Assembly (NCBI RefSeq): GCF_019703515.2
Contig: NC_059362.1
Location: 25,937,826-26,001,825 of the forward strand
Length of the DNA stretch: 64,000 nucleotides
DNA from: Myxocyprinus asiaticus
Taxonomy: Eukaryota; Chordata; Actinopteri; Cypriniformes; Catostomidae
Direction: 5' to 3'
The notes beneath the pieces were generated by a model that searched no databases, had not been told where the DNA came from, and saw only the letters and a program-made list of their open reading frames with translations. Shown here piece by piece: positions 46,185-57,934 of this stretch; the stretch's first letter is position 1, and the number at the start of each line of letters is the position of its first letter. The position numbers and the translations under genes were made by a program.

Positions 46185-49100
46185 GTAAGTGCTTACGCAT
46201 GCTTTCTCTTAAAGGTGACCTCGCTGCTGTGTAGAATGACACAGCATATATGTACTGAGATGTCACAAGAGCTATTTTAAGGATGAAATTACTTATGTAT
46301 AACTTGAATGGGTTTTAACATGAAAGATACTGGATTGTGATGATTTTGCATGTTTTGTTTTAAGACTGCACCTATGAATTAATATAAAGAGTCCCTGCTG
46401 CTGTTATTTAGCTGCACTGTTTGAATGCGTCTCTTTGTAGCTGTACTGTATGTTGTGAGATAAGTGATGCAAATTACCAGAAGTGTACCATCTGCAAGCA
46501 TGAAAAGTTTAAGGTTTGCTTGCAGATGATGCTTGACAGTTCTTATGACGTCTGTTGCAAAATCGTCCTTGGGGAGTCTCTTTTCCTGGCAGTTTAGGAG
46601 TGTTTATTTATGTGTTTCACACACACACACACACACACACACAAATTCAGTTATTCATCCCAACTCCAGGGTTTGTTCACAAACACAGTCGGAAATGGGT
46701 GTATTGGAGCATCTTTATCCAGTGTCTTATTGACTGGCATTATTGTGCTTAAGTGTGCCCTTTGTGTGGACCACAGTTAAGATTGAATCAGAGAGGCAGA
46801 GGAGAGAGTGTGAATGAATGTAGGAATTAGATTAGGGTGAAGGATTGTTTAGCGAGAGAGGGCTTACAGAAGAAGAGCTGATTCTGGAGGTCTGTATTTC
46901 CTTCTGCAATAAACAGAATTAAAGTGTGCCACCTCTAAATCTCAGTAAATTATATGGATACTATTACTCCAATGACTCTGTATCTTTTACACTGCACAAA
47001 AACCCCTATTATTATTACACTATTATTAACTTGTTTTCCAGTATAGAAATCTAGACATCCTAAAAAGATACATTTTCTTGAGATATATTAAAATAAATAA
47101 AAATATTAGATAATATTAAAATAAATAAAAAATATTAAATTATAATAAAATATAAGATATTAAGACTTAAACTAAGTTATTTTTCTTACCCCATTGGCAT
47201 AATGTTTTTTTTTCTTCTTCTTGTTTTAAGTATAAATCTAACAAAACTTAGCAATGTTCATTCCTAAAACTAGACCATACCCGTACCTCAACCTCAGTAG
47301 CAGCAAATGTGAATCTTGTGAGAATTTTGCAGAACAACGTGTAGTTACACTATAAGTACATTGTATGCATTTTAATGTTAGTACATAGTAGTTAAAGACA
47401 CCTACTATAAAGTGGGACCAATTATTCTCTGAAAACAAGTCTGATTATCCTACTCAGTGCTTCTCAAGTAAATATATCTCATTTAAAGGATGTTTAGATA
47501 TTAATAGTGGACCTACTGGGCCTACTATAGGTTGGATTATTATTATGATATAGTCACCTGCTGTTTAAACTGTTGCATGGGCACAACACTATCTTCTGTA
47601 GGTAACATGCTGAAGGCTTGGGCTTTGGTCGCCCTAGAAACCAGAAGTAGAGCATTGTGAGTGTCAGGCCAGATTGATGGTGTGTAAATATGCTTGTGGG
47701 GAAATTAATCATGTGTTACTACTAAGTATGTTATTCATTGTGATATGCCTCATTGGTTGGAAAATTAAGGCAGAGCAGGAAATACTGCCATAATGATGTA
47801 GTTATGTAAACATGTTCATGCTTAAATTGAAACAGCAGTGGTTAAGCTGTCATATCTTGATACTACTTATAAAAGAAAAATGTTAAGAAAAATAAACCTA
47901 TCAACACTAAATGATTCAAAGCAATGCTTCAGGTCACTACAACAAAGGGTACTGTCAAACAAATGCACTTAATGTATTTTAAAGGAGTAGTTAAAAAAAA
48001 AAAAAATATCTGTCATCATTTACTCACCCTTATGTTGTTCCAAACCCTAATGACGTTCTTTTTTCTGTGCAACACTAAAGGAGAAGTTTAGCAGAATGTC
48101 TGAGCTGCTCTTTATCATTTCAAGGAAGTGGATGGGGACCATAGGCTGCCAACCTCTAATAAGAACATAAAAGCTCCATAAAAACATCATAAAGGTAGCC
48201 CATACAACTTATTCATATTGTAAGTCTTTTGAAGCCATATAATAGTTTATGTGAGAAACAGATTGAAATGTAAGTCATTATTCACTGAAAATCTTGCTTG
48301 ACAATTGTGATCACCATTCACTTTAATTTTACAGAACAGAGCGGCTTGGACATTTTGCTATAAACAATTCCTTTTTGTTCAGGTGAAGACAGAAAGTCAT
48401 ACGATTATGAAATTTGGCTGATGATTAATTGTCAATCAAATAACTGCGATTATTACTATTAATTGTCTGTTTTAGGGCTTTTGCGATTATAAAGATTAAT
48501 AGACATACAAATTATCATACTTCTTAAGGTGTAAGTGTGCTTCATACACCATACAATGTCATTTATTCATATTTAACTTGAAATCATATAATAAAATGCA
48601 CCTCTCAGCTTTAAAATCAAATCTAATACATACATAATCAAACCTTTATTGTGTTCTGCCTCATATCTATGTCATATGTCTGTACATCAATGTAACATTT
48701 AACACAAATTAGAATTCAGTCCACTCAATGTTCCTTCTTCACTGAGCTGAGTTTTTACTGTCTCCTCCTGAGTGAGCAGATTAGAGTTGCTAATCAGACC
48801 AATTTGATCCCCTGCTTTGATCAGATTAGATTACCATTTCTGTGTGTGTGACAGTGAGAGCTTCCCTTCCTGCCCTAAACAAAGTGCTCGTCAGCAGCAA
48901 TATTCATTGGGATCAAATATTTAAACCATAATTTAAATGTCCTGTTTTATTGCTGGAAACAGAGAGGGAAGTCTTGCTAATGAGCAGCTGTCTCTTCTAT
49001 TTTCGAAATGGGAGAGCCTGCATACACTGAATCTCACACTCACACATACACAGAAATCCTTCCTCAGCTCTCTAACAGATCCTGTTAATTCTTGTTAATT

Positions 49101-49186
49101 TGTATTCATTCTTATTAATAAACTATGGCATGTGATGTATTTTGTTAGATCAGAATACACTGCCAATGCAGCACCTAATAAAACTG
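46185..49186. other. syne1 intron 1, proximal part
   Basis: No coding exon is recognised. A (CA)n run lies at 46619-46643. A MITE-type fragment starting TTAAAGGAGTAGTT lies at about 47983-48405. The remainder is AT-rich sequence with unique appearance. Confidence 0.45.
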
Positions 49187-49626
49187 ACACCTTACATTAA
49201 GGTTGTATATGTTAAGATTGGTTAACACAATAATTAACATGAACTAACAATGTACAATATGTTTACAATATTTATAAATCTTGATTAATGTTAATTTCTA
49301 CATATGCTAATCCATTTTTAACATTAAAAGCCATATACATTAACATTAGTTAATGCTTTATGTACTAACAATGAACAAGGGCTGCCGATTTAAAGCGTTA
49401 ATTCATTGTGATAAATTACATAAAAAAATAACGCTTTAAAAAAATTTACGCAACTAATCATGTCCCCGGACCGTAACATGGAACATTCCTACCTCCAGAG
49501 CAATTTAAGCTTGCAGTACCACCTGTTTTCATCAGGGTGCAGTTAGCGAAACTCCAGCTGCATAGGCAACATGCAGCTTACAGAAAACAAACCACACTCA
49601 TGCTGCTTCGTGCTTCGGCTACTTAC

Positions 49627-50165
49627 GCCGATCAGCCACAACATTAAAACCACCTGCTAATATTGTGTAGGTGCCCCTTGTGCTGCCAAAACAGCGCCAA
49701 CACGCATCTCAAAATAGTATTCTGAGATGATATTCTTCTCACCACAATTGGACAGGGCGGTTTTCTGATTTAATGTAGACTTTGTCAGTTCGAACCAGTC
49801 TGGCCATTCTCGGTTGACCGCTCTCATCAACAAGGCATGTCTGTCCACAGAACTGCGCTCACTTGATGGTTTTTGTTTTTTCCACCATTCTGAGTCAATT
49901 CTAGAGACTGTTGTGTGTGAAAATCCCAGGAGATCAGCAGTTACAGAAATACTCAAAGCAGCCCATCTGGCACCAACAATCATCCATGCAATTATCTAAT
50001 CAGCCAATCGTGTGGCAGCAGTGCAGTGCATAAAAGCATGCAGATATGGGTCAGTAGCTTCAGTTAATGTTCACATTAACCATCAGAATGGGGAAAAATT
50101 GTGATCTAAATAATTTGGCCTGTGGCATAATTGTTGGTGCCAGATGGGCTGGTTAATACCGGGCT
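49627..50165 (-). mobile_element. Tc1-like fragment
   Basis: It starts CCGATCAGCCACAACATTAA, a typical Tc1-family terminus. The minus strand encodes a broken helix-turn-helix segment (LLGFSHTTVSRIDSEWW). The catalytic part is missing. The right part reads into the terminal sequence of a related family, so the piece is a deleted or recombined copy. Confidence 0.65.
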
Positions 50166-50286
50166 GGAACCATTAATAACTCAAAACCTTTTAACTGCTT
50201 TAAAATGTAACATATATTACAATTCGGAACACAATTTTATAAAAAAAAAAAAATTAAATCAAGTATTCCATAAAAAAAGTTACAAC

Positions 50287-51486
50287 TTAAAGGTGGAGTG
50301 AGTCATTTTAATCCAATACACTTTTTGTCAAATTCCGCGAATATCTCTTCACGTTCCACTAGCTGTCCGTTCTGTGTGTGCGCTGAAAAAGAATCTGGTG
50401 TTTGTACACAGCCCTGGCTCTGGCACGTGCATGAATTTGGGGGGGCGGAGCTTCTGAAGGAGGGGGTGGGTTTGTTTGTCTGTTGAGTTCACTGTGTAAC
50501 AATTTTTTTATTTATTTTATTTCCTGGGTAGTAAGTGTTATTTCCTAATTGCTTATGCCTCAAAAGTATAGAAAATGGCTATTATTCCCCACAAACTTTG
50601 CTTTTGTGACCAGGACAGTGATATTTTGAAATGTACCTATTTCCAATGAGAAAACGGGTGAATTTGTGTCTTTTCGTTCACATAAAGTCAGAAAAAAACA
50701 ACATATGAATCCAAATTAACATGTATTTATACTAAAGTAATATTCAAAGCCGTGCTGGTCCATAATGGTAACAAGTACCCGTCTCTTCCCCTGGTTCACT
50801 CGGTGCACCTCAAAGAGGATTACAACAGCATCAAGACCTTGCTGGACGCCTTGAAGTATGATGAGTACAGCTGGGAGGTCATAGGTGACTTCAAAATGGT
50901 GGCACTCCTGATGGGTCTCCAAGGCGGTTTTACCAAGTTTCCCGGCTATCTTTGCCTTTGGGACAGCAGGGACACCAAGGCGCACTACCACAGGCGGGAC
51001 TGGTCACAGTGGACCGAGTTCTCTGTGGGGAGGAACAACGTCAAGTGGGAGCCACTGGTGGACCCCCGGAAGGTGCTGATGCCACCACTGCACATCAAAT
51101 TGGGCCATATGAAACAATTTGTCAGAGCTCTAGATAAGGAGTCGGCAGCCTTCAAGTACCTTCAAGACTTCTTCCCTAAGCTGTCTGAGGCAAAGGTCAA
51201 AGCCGGTGTCTTCATCGGACCACAGATAAAGAAGGATTTTGGATTCATGTTGTTTTTTTCTGACTTTATGTGAACGAAAAGACAAATTCACCCGTTTTCT
51301 CATTGGAAATAGGTAAATTTCAAAATATCACTGTCCTGGTCACAAAAGCAAAGTTTGTGGGAAATAATAACCATTTTCTATACTTTTGAGGCATAAGCAA
51401 TTAGGAAATAACACTTACTACCCAGGAACAAAAACTGTGTTACATAGTGTGACAGTCTTTCTCAGGAATCGCTTACTCCACCTTCA
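50287..51486. mobile_element. Fold-back element with about 195-bp arms and a captured coding fragment
   Basis: The outer ends TTAAAGGTGGAGTGAGTCAT and the mirror ACTCCACCTTCAA at 51475-51486 enclose long arms. Left 50520-50717 and right 51236-51427 are almost perfect mirrors, including GTCACAAAAGCAAAGTTTGT and GTGAACGAAAAGACAAATTC on the right. Left-only DNA (50307-50519) and shorter right-only DNA lie between the ends and the arms. The 519-bp centre is a coding fragment. No transposase is recognised, so it would be non-autonomous. Confidence 0.75.
50718..51235 (+). pseudogene. Captured fragment of an unidentified ORF inside the fold-back element
   Basis: The plus-strand frame from about 50749 to 51235 is open for about 160 codons with no initiator ATG at its start; the first codons read VLVHNGNKYPSLPLVHSVHL. 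Recognisable blocks are VIGDFKMVALLMGLQGGFTK, LCLWDSRDTKAHYHRRDW, NNVKWEPLVDPRKVLMPP, and FFPKLSEAKVKAGVFIGPQI. I recall this type of sequence from uncharacterised, probably transposon-borne proteins in fish and arthropods. In those the block before LCLWDSR usually reads PCFLC or PCYLC, whereas here the first cysteine is glycine (PGYLC). It is GC-richer than its surroundings. The frame runs into the right arm and ends at a chance stop (51273). It looks like the middle of a longer gene, not a working gene. Confidence 0.55.
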
Positions 51487-51948
51487 ATGTGATGCCAATT
51501 ATTTCATTTGAACTTTTATTTTTAGAATTTAATTTAGAATTTTTATATGAACAGCCATATACATAGCAATGAAACTGTTTAGTTAAAAAAACTAATTATT
51601 AATAAAAATGTATCTGCATTGTTATTTCCGTCCAAACAGAAAAAGAAAGAAAAGAAAGAATAGGCTTAATTGTTCAACATGATTGATTCTGAATCAAGCC
51701 TCTCTATCACACATTTCTTTGCCCACTTCTTTAGATTTAGTCAATAATTGATCCAGGTGTTGTTTAATTATTCCCGAGGTAATTATCGTGACAGAAAAGA
51801 TACTCGGAAATGAACTAATATTTATATTAGCTGGCCATCAGTTTCTCCCGGCAACGTTAAATATTGGTTAACTTCAAGCCTTTCAAGATTTTCAGTGATA
51901 AAGTGATAAGTTAAGCCTACCAATCTCTCTTTATCCATTTGGGCATTG

Positions 51949-54420
51949 TCAGAGGCATCTCTAGGATTTGAAAGCATCAGGGGCTGAGGCCAAAACATCA
52001 GGGGCTACTATCCAACCAAGCTATGAATGCATAGATATAAAAACTATTTACATTATATTTTGTTTTACACATAGGAGGGGCGTTTGTAGCCTTACTTGAT
52101 TCACCTATGCATTAAAACAGTGTTCCAAAACATGTGATTTTAATGAGTTTAGGAGCAGCATTTCTACATTTTCTTGTGTAGATTGAATGTAAATATGGGA
52201 TACAGTGCATCTCTATACTTAAATTATTTACATGACCTCACTAACTGAAGTTTCTCACAATAGCCTTTTAAAAAAAGTAGCTTGCTGTGACAGTATCATG
52301 GTGATGGTAATAACATGGTATTTTGAATTAAACTATGTTACTTAAATGATACTCTAAGGTATCTGAAGTAATTTAATACTCTGACTATTTTCCATCATCT
52401 AAGCATCTGTAAAGTTTTGAATTTGACACAGATTTCTGTTTATGAAATCAAACTAAATTTAAATAACACCTTGTTTCTAGGAGATTAGTTATGAAATTTT
52501 CTGACTGTACCCATGAGTACATCACTTTACTGAGTTGGGACTGTGCTAGTGAACATTTTTTTTCTTGCTAAATAACATATATTGTTTTACTTTCATTAGG
52601 CTCTTAATGATTTAAGTAATCTTTATGAATATTTGAAGTCAAACAAGGCCAGTTTATTTAGTAAACATCGTTCATAAAGAACATACATTACACAGGAGGA
52701 AAACTTTGTCTATATTTTTCCCATACATCTTGGAGGTCCAGACTTTAAAGTTGCAATATGTAATATATTTACTGTACTAAAGCATAAGATTATCATAATA
52801 TGTTATCAGAGATTTAGGAAACATGCTAAGTTGAAATGCTGGCTTCTCCGAAAACAGTATTCTACTTTGAAATGTCTGTTCCGGGCCAGAATTTCTGTTT
52901 GTGTTTTGGCCAGTGTGATCCTGCCCACTGCCCATTTCCCAATAGTATTTCGACCCTGGGTTAACAGATTTGAAACAAGTTAGCGGGCAAATACGCTGCA
53001 GCCATGGAAGCCAGCAATACATCTAGCTAACATTTACAAAGTTACAAAAAATCCACATGAGCTGGTTTATAATTTGCAAACAATAAAAACATTGCAAACA
53101 TATACATTAGCTGATCAACTTACAGTGTAAGCCTCATGGCTTGCCATTGTCAGTTTACTCTTTCCTGTTGTGTGTCCTCAACCTGGCAACCTACGTGAGC
53201 TTCGAGTCTGGGGTGGAGGAGGCGGAGGAGACAACTCTCTCCAATATTTTGAATATGGACTGCAGTACTCATTTTAAACGCTTGATGTTAATGTTACATA
53301 TTGCTCCTTTAAAGCCCATTGCATAGGGCTTTGCATGCCAGAAGCATAGGTAAGACCATGGATGGCGCTTTATTACTGTGGTTAGGTTACTCTTTAATCT
53401 TTACCTTTAGCCCAGACAATGTGCGCACTCCAGAGATACAGTAGGATAGAGCAGAGCGCATCAAGCCTGGTTTTTATTAGGAGAAGTGTAGTCTCACGTC
53501 GCCAGATCTTTGACTTAAACAGCAAAGTTCTGGGGTCTATCGCAGCTAACATTGGCAAAGAACCGCCCACTTAGGCAGGAAAAGCCATCTAACTGACATG
53601 TAAATCGACCAGTTACAGTCGGGTTTGTCATTACGTGATGTTTAGAGGCGGGGTTATCGCAGGCAGCTCATACCATAATAAAAGACCGGCATAGGAAAAT
53701 TAATAATTTATATAATGGCGTGTGAGTCTCCTCGAGCAATTGCACAGAAAACACACAGGAAAATAGCAGAAAATGTATAGCAAGTGTAAGTACAGCAACT
53801 TCACAGACATAACCAAGTAAACAAAGCAGAATATGCAGCTCTGCTTATGGATATCAACTTTACTTTCTGCTATGTGCCTCAAACCAAGAGTTGATGTGAC
53901 TAACCTGGCAAACTTGGGTAAATTCTGTGATTATTTAGTCCTCAAAAGCACTCATTGTATCAACACGGAACCTTGTACACTCGACTAGGCTCTCAGAAAT
54001 CCTGTAGAAGTCAGCCAATCAGATTTGAGCTGACTGGACTGAGAAAGAATTTCCAATTTTGTGTGTCAGACGGTTAGTACACAGAATGTGGGCGTGCCTT
54101 CTGAGGCACGCTGCGGTGCCAGGCGAAAGTATAACTGCAGCTTCACACCAGTGGTTTTGTGATGGTTCATGCAACACTCACACGAAAACCAGGCTTGAAC
54201 CATGTTTCAGATGAGGATGCATATATAGTGTAGAAAGCACCAAACGGCAGATGAATATTATTAAATTATCAGGAAAACCGCTGCAATAACCAACACTTAC
54301 TTATCCTGCTTCAGTTCTATTTAAACACCTGCAATTCCGAACAAAAACATTCGGGGCTGGACCAAAATAATTCAGGGCTTGAGCCCTGAATGTTTTGACC
54401 TAGCGACGCGCCATTGTTGT
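51949..54420. repeat. Diffuse element with GGGGCTGAGGCC / GGCTTGAGCCC ends
   Basis: The left end (AGGCATCTCTAGGATTTGAA, then AGCATCAGGGGCTGAGGCC) mirrors the right end (CAGGGCTTGAGCCCTGAATG, then TTTTGACCTAGCGACGCG). This is a terminus type I recall from fish repeats. The interior is non-coding and holds the MITE at 52746-53315. The boundaries are approximate. Confidence 0.4.
52746..53315. repeat. MITE with TTTAAAGTTGCAATATGTAA ends
   Basis: The left end TTTAAAGTTGCAATATGTAA pairs with TTACATATTGCTCCTTTAAA at 53295-53314. About 570 bp, non-coding. Confidence 0.6.
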
Positions 54421-54954
54421 CTTCATTTTAATGCACTGTTTTTGATTTTCCATCTTCCTTTTTCTGTTCTGCGCCCCAGGCTAGAACACATTCCCCCTCT
54501 GACCATTTTTGTCATAGTAAGAGCAACGTCGGTAGACATAGGGTGAGCAGTAAAATAAAATAAAATGAAAAAATAAAAATGCATATTTGAACCCATTAAA
54601 AATGCTAAGACAATTTTAAGTTATATTAAATAAAATAAAAGTTTTTTTAAATAAAATACATCCTTTCATTATTGTTTAAAACTGTGCTTTTGGTTATTTG
54701 TAATGTATTATACGAGATTTAAAAAGTATGATTTTATGCGTTGCATATGTTGCATACCCCATTTTTGCGCCCCTGGAATGCACAACACGTCGAACCTTGA
54801 AGCGGATGGGCTACAACAGCAGAAGACCATGTCAGGCACTTTATTAGGACCATAGTGTTCCTTATAAAGTGCTAAGTTAGTGTATATTGCCTTCTAAAGC
54901 CACTTTTTGTATTGTCTTATCAATGATTTACTCATCTGCCACAATAATGTAATG

Positions 54955-55286
54955 CAGTGGTTCTCAACCTTTTTGACACCCAAGGCCCCCCACTGTCCAA
55001 GACAGTATTTGAAGGCCCCCTTGACCGAAACTAGACGTGTCTGATGAAAATAATTAATCATGGATTTAGAATTTTTGATTCTAAAAGTTTCAGAAAGTGT
55101 CTGTTTATAATTTGTAGGCATACATCTATACATCTATCAGTATTTTTTTAGCATTTTAATTAAGTTAGATTATTTTAAATATTTTAATATTTCTTATTTT
55201 AAATACATTTTAAGTCATCTTGAGGCCCCCTTATAAGTGTGCTGAGGCCACCTAGTGCGTCCCGGCCCCCTGGTTGAGAACCACTG
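54955..55286. mobile_element. hAT-type MITE with 8-bp target duplication
   Basis: 332 bp with ends CAGTGGTTCTCAACCTTTTT and GGTTGAGAACCACTG. It is flanked on both sides by the 8-bp duplication ATGTAATG (54947-54954 and 55287-55294), the hallmark of hAT transposition. It is non-coding, with repeated AGGCCCCC blocks inside. Confidence 0.88.
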
Positions 55287-55562
55287 ATGTAATGCATTTT
55301 AACTGAATTAATCTAAATGATTATTTTTATAATATATATTATATTTGTAATTATTTAAATATTTAGATATGTGATTAATTTGATTAATAAATATCATGTA
55401 ATTAATTTGATAAAAAAAATGTAATGGATTGACAGCCCTAATTTCCCTAACGTTAACCAAGATTAAATGCTGTAAGAAAATATTGTTTATTGTCAATTCA
55501 TGATACCTACTGTATTGCATTTACTAATATTAAAATATAAAAAACGTATTGTAAAGTGTTAC

Positions 55563-57934
55563 GAAATTAATATTATCAATCATCTCACATGTATCATAAA
55601 ACATCAGACAGTAGACATTTATATCTATTTAAATTCAAATACACTCATATGTAACAGTAACAGGCACAACAAAATGCCCTGTTTCCTCCTTTGTCCTCTT
55701 TTTGGGTACCTCACATCCAAACAGTGACAGGTTGTAAAAAAAAACAGCAATTAGTGGCACCATATGGCAGAAAATGGCAAGTCTGCTTTGAAGCCCTCCC
55801 AGGCTAAAAAACGTTCCATATTTTTAGGAATTTTGCTATTTATTATCTCTCATCATCTAGACAGAAATTCCACCACTCGGCATGCTTTCTACATTTCACT
55901 GGTCATTTGTGTAGGTGGCCATCATAAGACTACTTCTCTACCTACAGTCTGGTTGGCTGGGAAATTTCCACACAAATGAGTCACAAGAACACCTGGGGAA
56001 TGTGTATCACTCATGTTGTCCTCTCTTTTTTTCTCTGCCTTTGATATGTGTGAGTGTGTGCTTGTGTTAATTTGCTGTTCTTCTCTTGTGTCTTTGTTTG
56101 CTACTATTCTGTCTGATTCATGCAAAAGTCACACACAAAGGTCAAAGTCCAATCTTCTGCTTTTGTATGCAGATGGCACTGCAATTATTTCCTTTTTTTG
56201 TCACCATGCACTTGGTGCCCTATATAGTCAAGATGAGACATGACAAAAGAAAAAAAAAGAAAAAACACACCACATAACTACCTATGCTAAAAATGTACAA
56301 GGAAATATAATAAACAAATAATAATTCAATAATTATAATTAAGCTGGTCATGACTTGATAGTCTAGTGGTATATTTGTTATTTAGCATGTGAGGGGACTT
56401 GGGTTCAAACCCCAGCTTTTAAAATGTCAATAAACCAAGCAAAATTACAACTCAGCTTGGAAGCCTGTGATCATCATAGACTTTTGTTGCATTCAACGAA
56501 GCAGGAAATTTTGCAACATATAACTTTTTTTGTTCCACAGTGAAAAAAAGCCATATTAGTGACACGAGAGTGGGTAAATTATGCTATTGTGAATTATACC
56601 TTTAAAGCAAGCTATCTGACAGATCAGACTGACCAAATTTAGACATATGGAGAGGTGAAAAGTTTCCCCCTACAATAACTATTTGGAAGATATTAGGGTT
56701 TCTGGATTTGGTTTGTGTGGGCATGATGCTTTTGTGTTTGTTTGTGCAGATGTATTTGTATTTGTAAGTTAAAAGGTAAGATGTGCTTTTTATTTAAGAG
56801 ATTATATTTTTGCATTCACAATATGCACAAAGAAACATAGAAAGAAACAGAGAGGCACATAGAGGTCATCCCTTATGCTTAAGCTCTTTCTCTTTAAGGC
56901 CACTCACACCAAAACTGGCACAATGCCTCAGAGATGGCAGTAGAGCAGGAGAGAGAGAGAGAGAGAAATGGGTTAGTTCTGGCACTCTGCCACAGTGGCT
57001 GTGTAATGATGTGCCAGATATGGCAGAGATCAGCCGACCCATTCTCTACTGACCAGCTCGAGCACAGACGGTCACCTTGAACGCTGTGGAGTTGTGAGCT
57101 CCCATGGATGCGGTCCTCCTTCATCAGTGTGGTGTCTCAGATATTTAACAATGACTTCTGCATCTTTCTCTCTCTCCATTCCACAACACAGACTCGGCAC
57201 TCTGTTTCAACTGCAAACTGCACAAAGAAGTAATACAATAGAGGTGCGTGCGCAAAACAACGTGCTGTAGGTCAGCAAAGACGAAAATGGGTGCAGTCTG
57301 CTATAAGATGAGGTGTGATTAATTTACTGTTATACAACAGTTCCAGTCCTCTAATCTGACTGGACATGCAATGTTCCAAGAGTACTGATATTTAATATAA
57401 CATCACTTTGACACTTAATTTTTTCTTTACACTAATATAAAATATTACAGTTACAATACAAAAACACTACTAGCATAATTGACAAAACAAGGATTTTACA
57501 TCACACAAAAAATATATTGTGTCTAAAAATGTAACTTATCCAATATTAACTTATTGTTTAGGACTGTTTTATAAAAGCAACATCACATGATCAAGGGTTC
57601 TATTGTCCTGAATATCAGCAAGGCTGGTTACCTGTACTAATATTGTACTGTTTTTGGTGCAAGAAATAATACAAGCGTTTACATGCGCATTCTTATACCG
57701 ATCATGCTTAATAAGCCGACAACGCGTGCGGTCATGTAAACGCAATAAACGGTATTCTTTTATTGGTGTAAATGCCATAAATGGCTTATGAATAACCAGA
57801 TCGACACGGGTAGATTTTTGCCCATTATGCTGATTTTGCTTGCCATGTAAACACGTTACCCGGTGTTCTTACCGGCTCATCCAATGTTCATACATGTTGA
57901 GTTCATACATGTAAACTGACGTTTAAATGGAAAT
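55563..57934. other. syne1 intron 1, middle part
   Basis: No exon is recognised. A tRNA-like patch at about 56357-56425 (TAGTCTAGTGGTATA, then GGTTCAAACCCC) is likely a SINE head or pseudo-tRNA. A (GA)n patch lies near 56948-56967. The segment 57640-57920 has repeated ATGTAAAC motifs and resembles parts of 61640-62720. Confidence 0.4.

Larger units (their letters stand above)
49187..55562. repeat. Small MITE split by about 6 kb of nested elements
   Basis: The two halves 49187-49376 and 55443-55562 are complementary parts of one element. The left begins ACACCTTACATTAAGGTT, the right ends GTAAAGTGTTAC, and a relative is at 42968-43252. They are separated by a block whose ends are GGGCTGCCGATTTAAAG (49379) and GATTGACAGCCC (55440), a further mirrored pair. 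Within this block sit a Tc1 scrap, the fold-back element at 50287, MITEs at 52746 and 54955, and a diffuse element at 51949-54420. Confidence 0.55.

Noticed and set aside
50716..50991. Minus-strand ORF opposite the captured fragment
   Set aside because: It is a shadow of the plus-strand reading, whose protein blocks are the recognisable ones.
56357..56425. tRNA-like sequence with TAGTCTAGTGGTATA and GGTTCAAACCCC
   Set aside because: No convincing cloverleaf could be drawn by eye and the anticodon arm is poor. More likely a SINE head or pseudo-tRNA.
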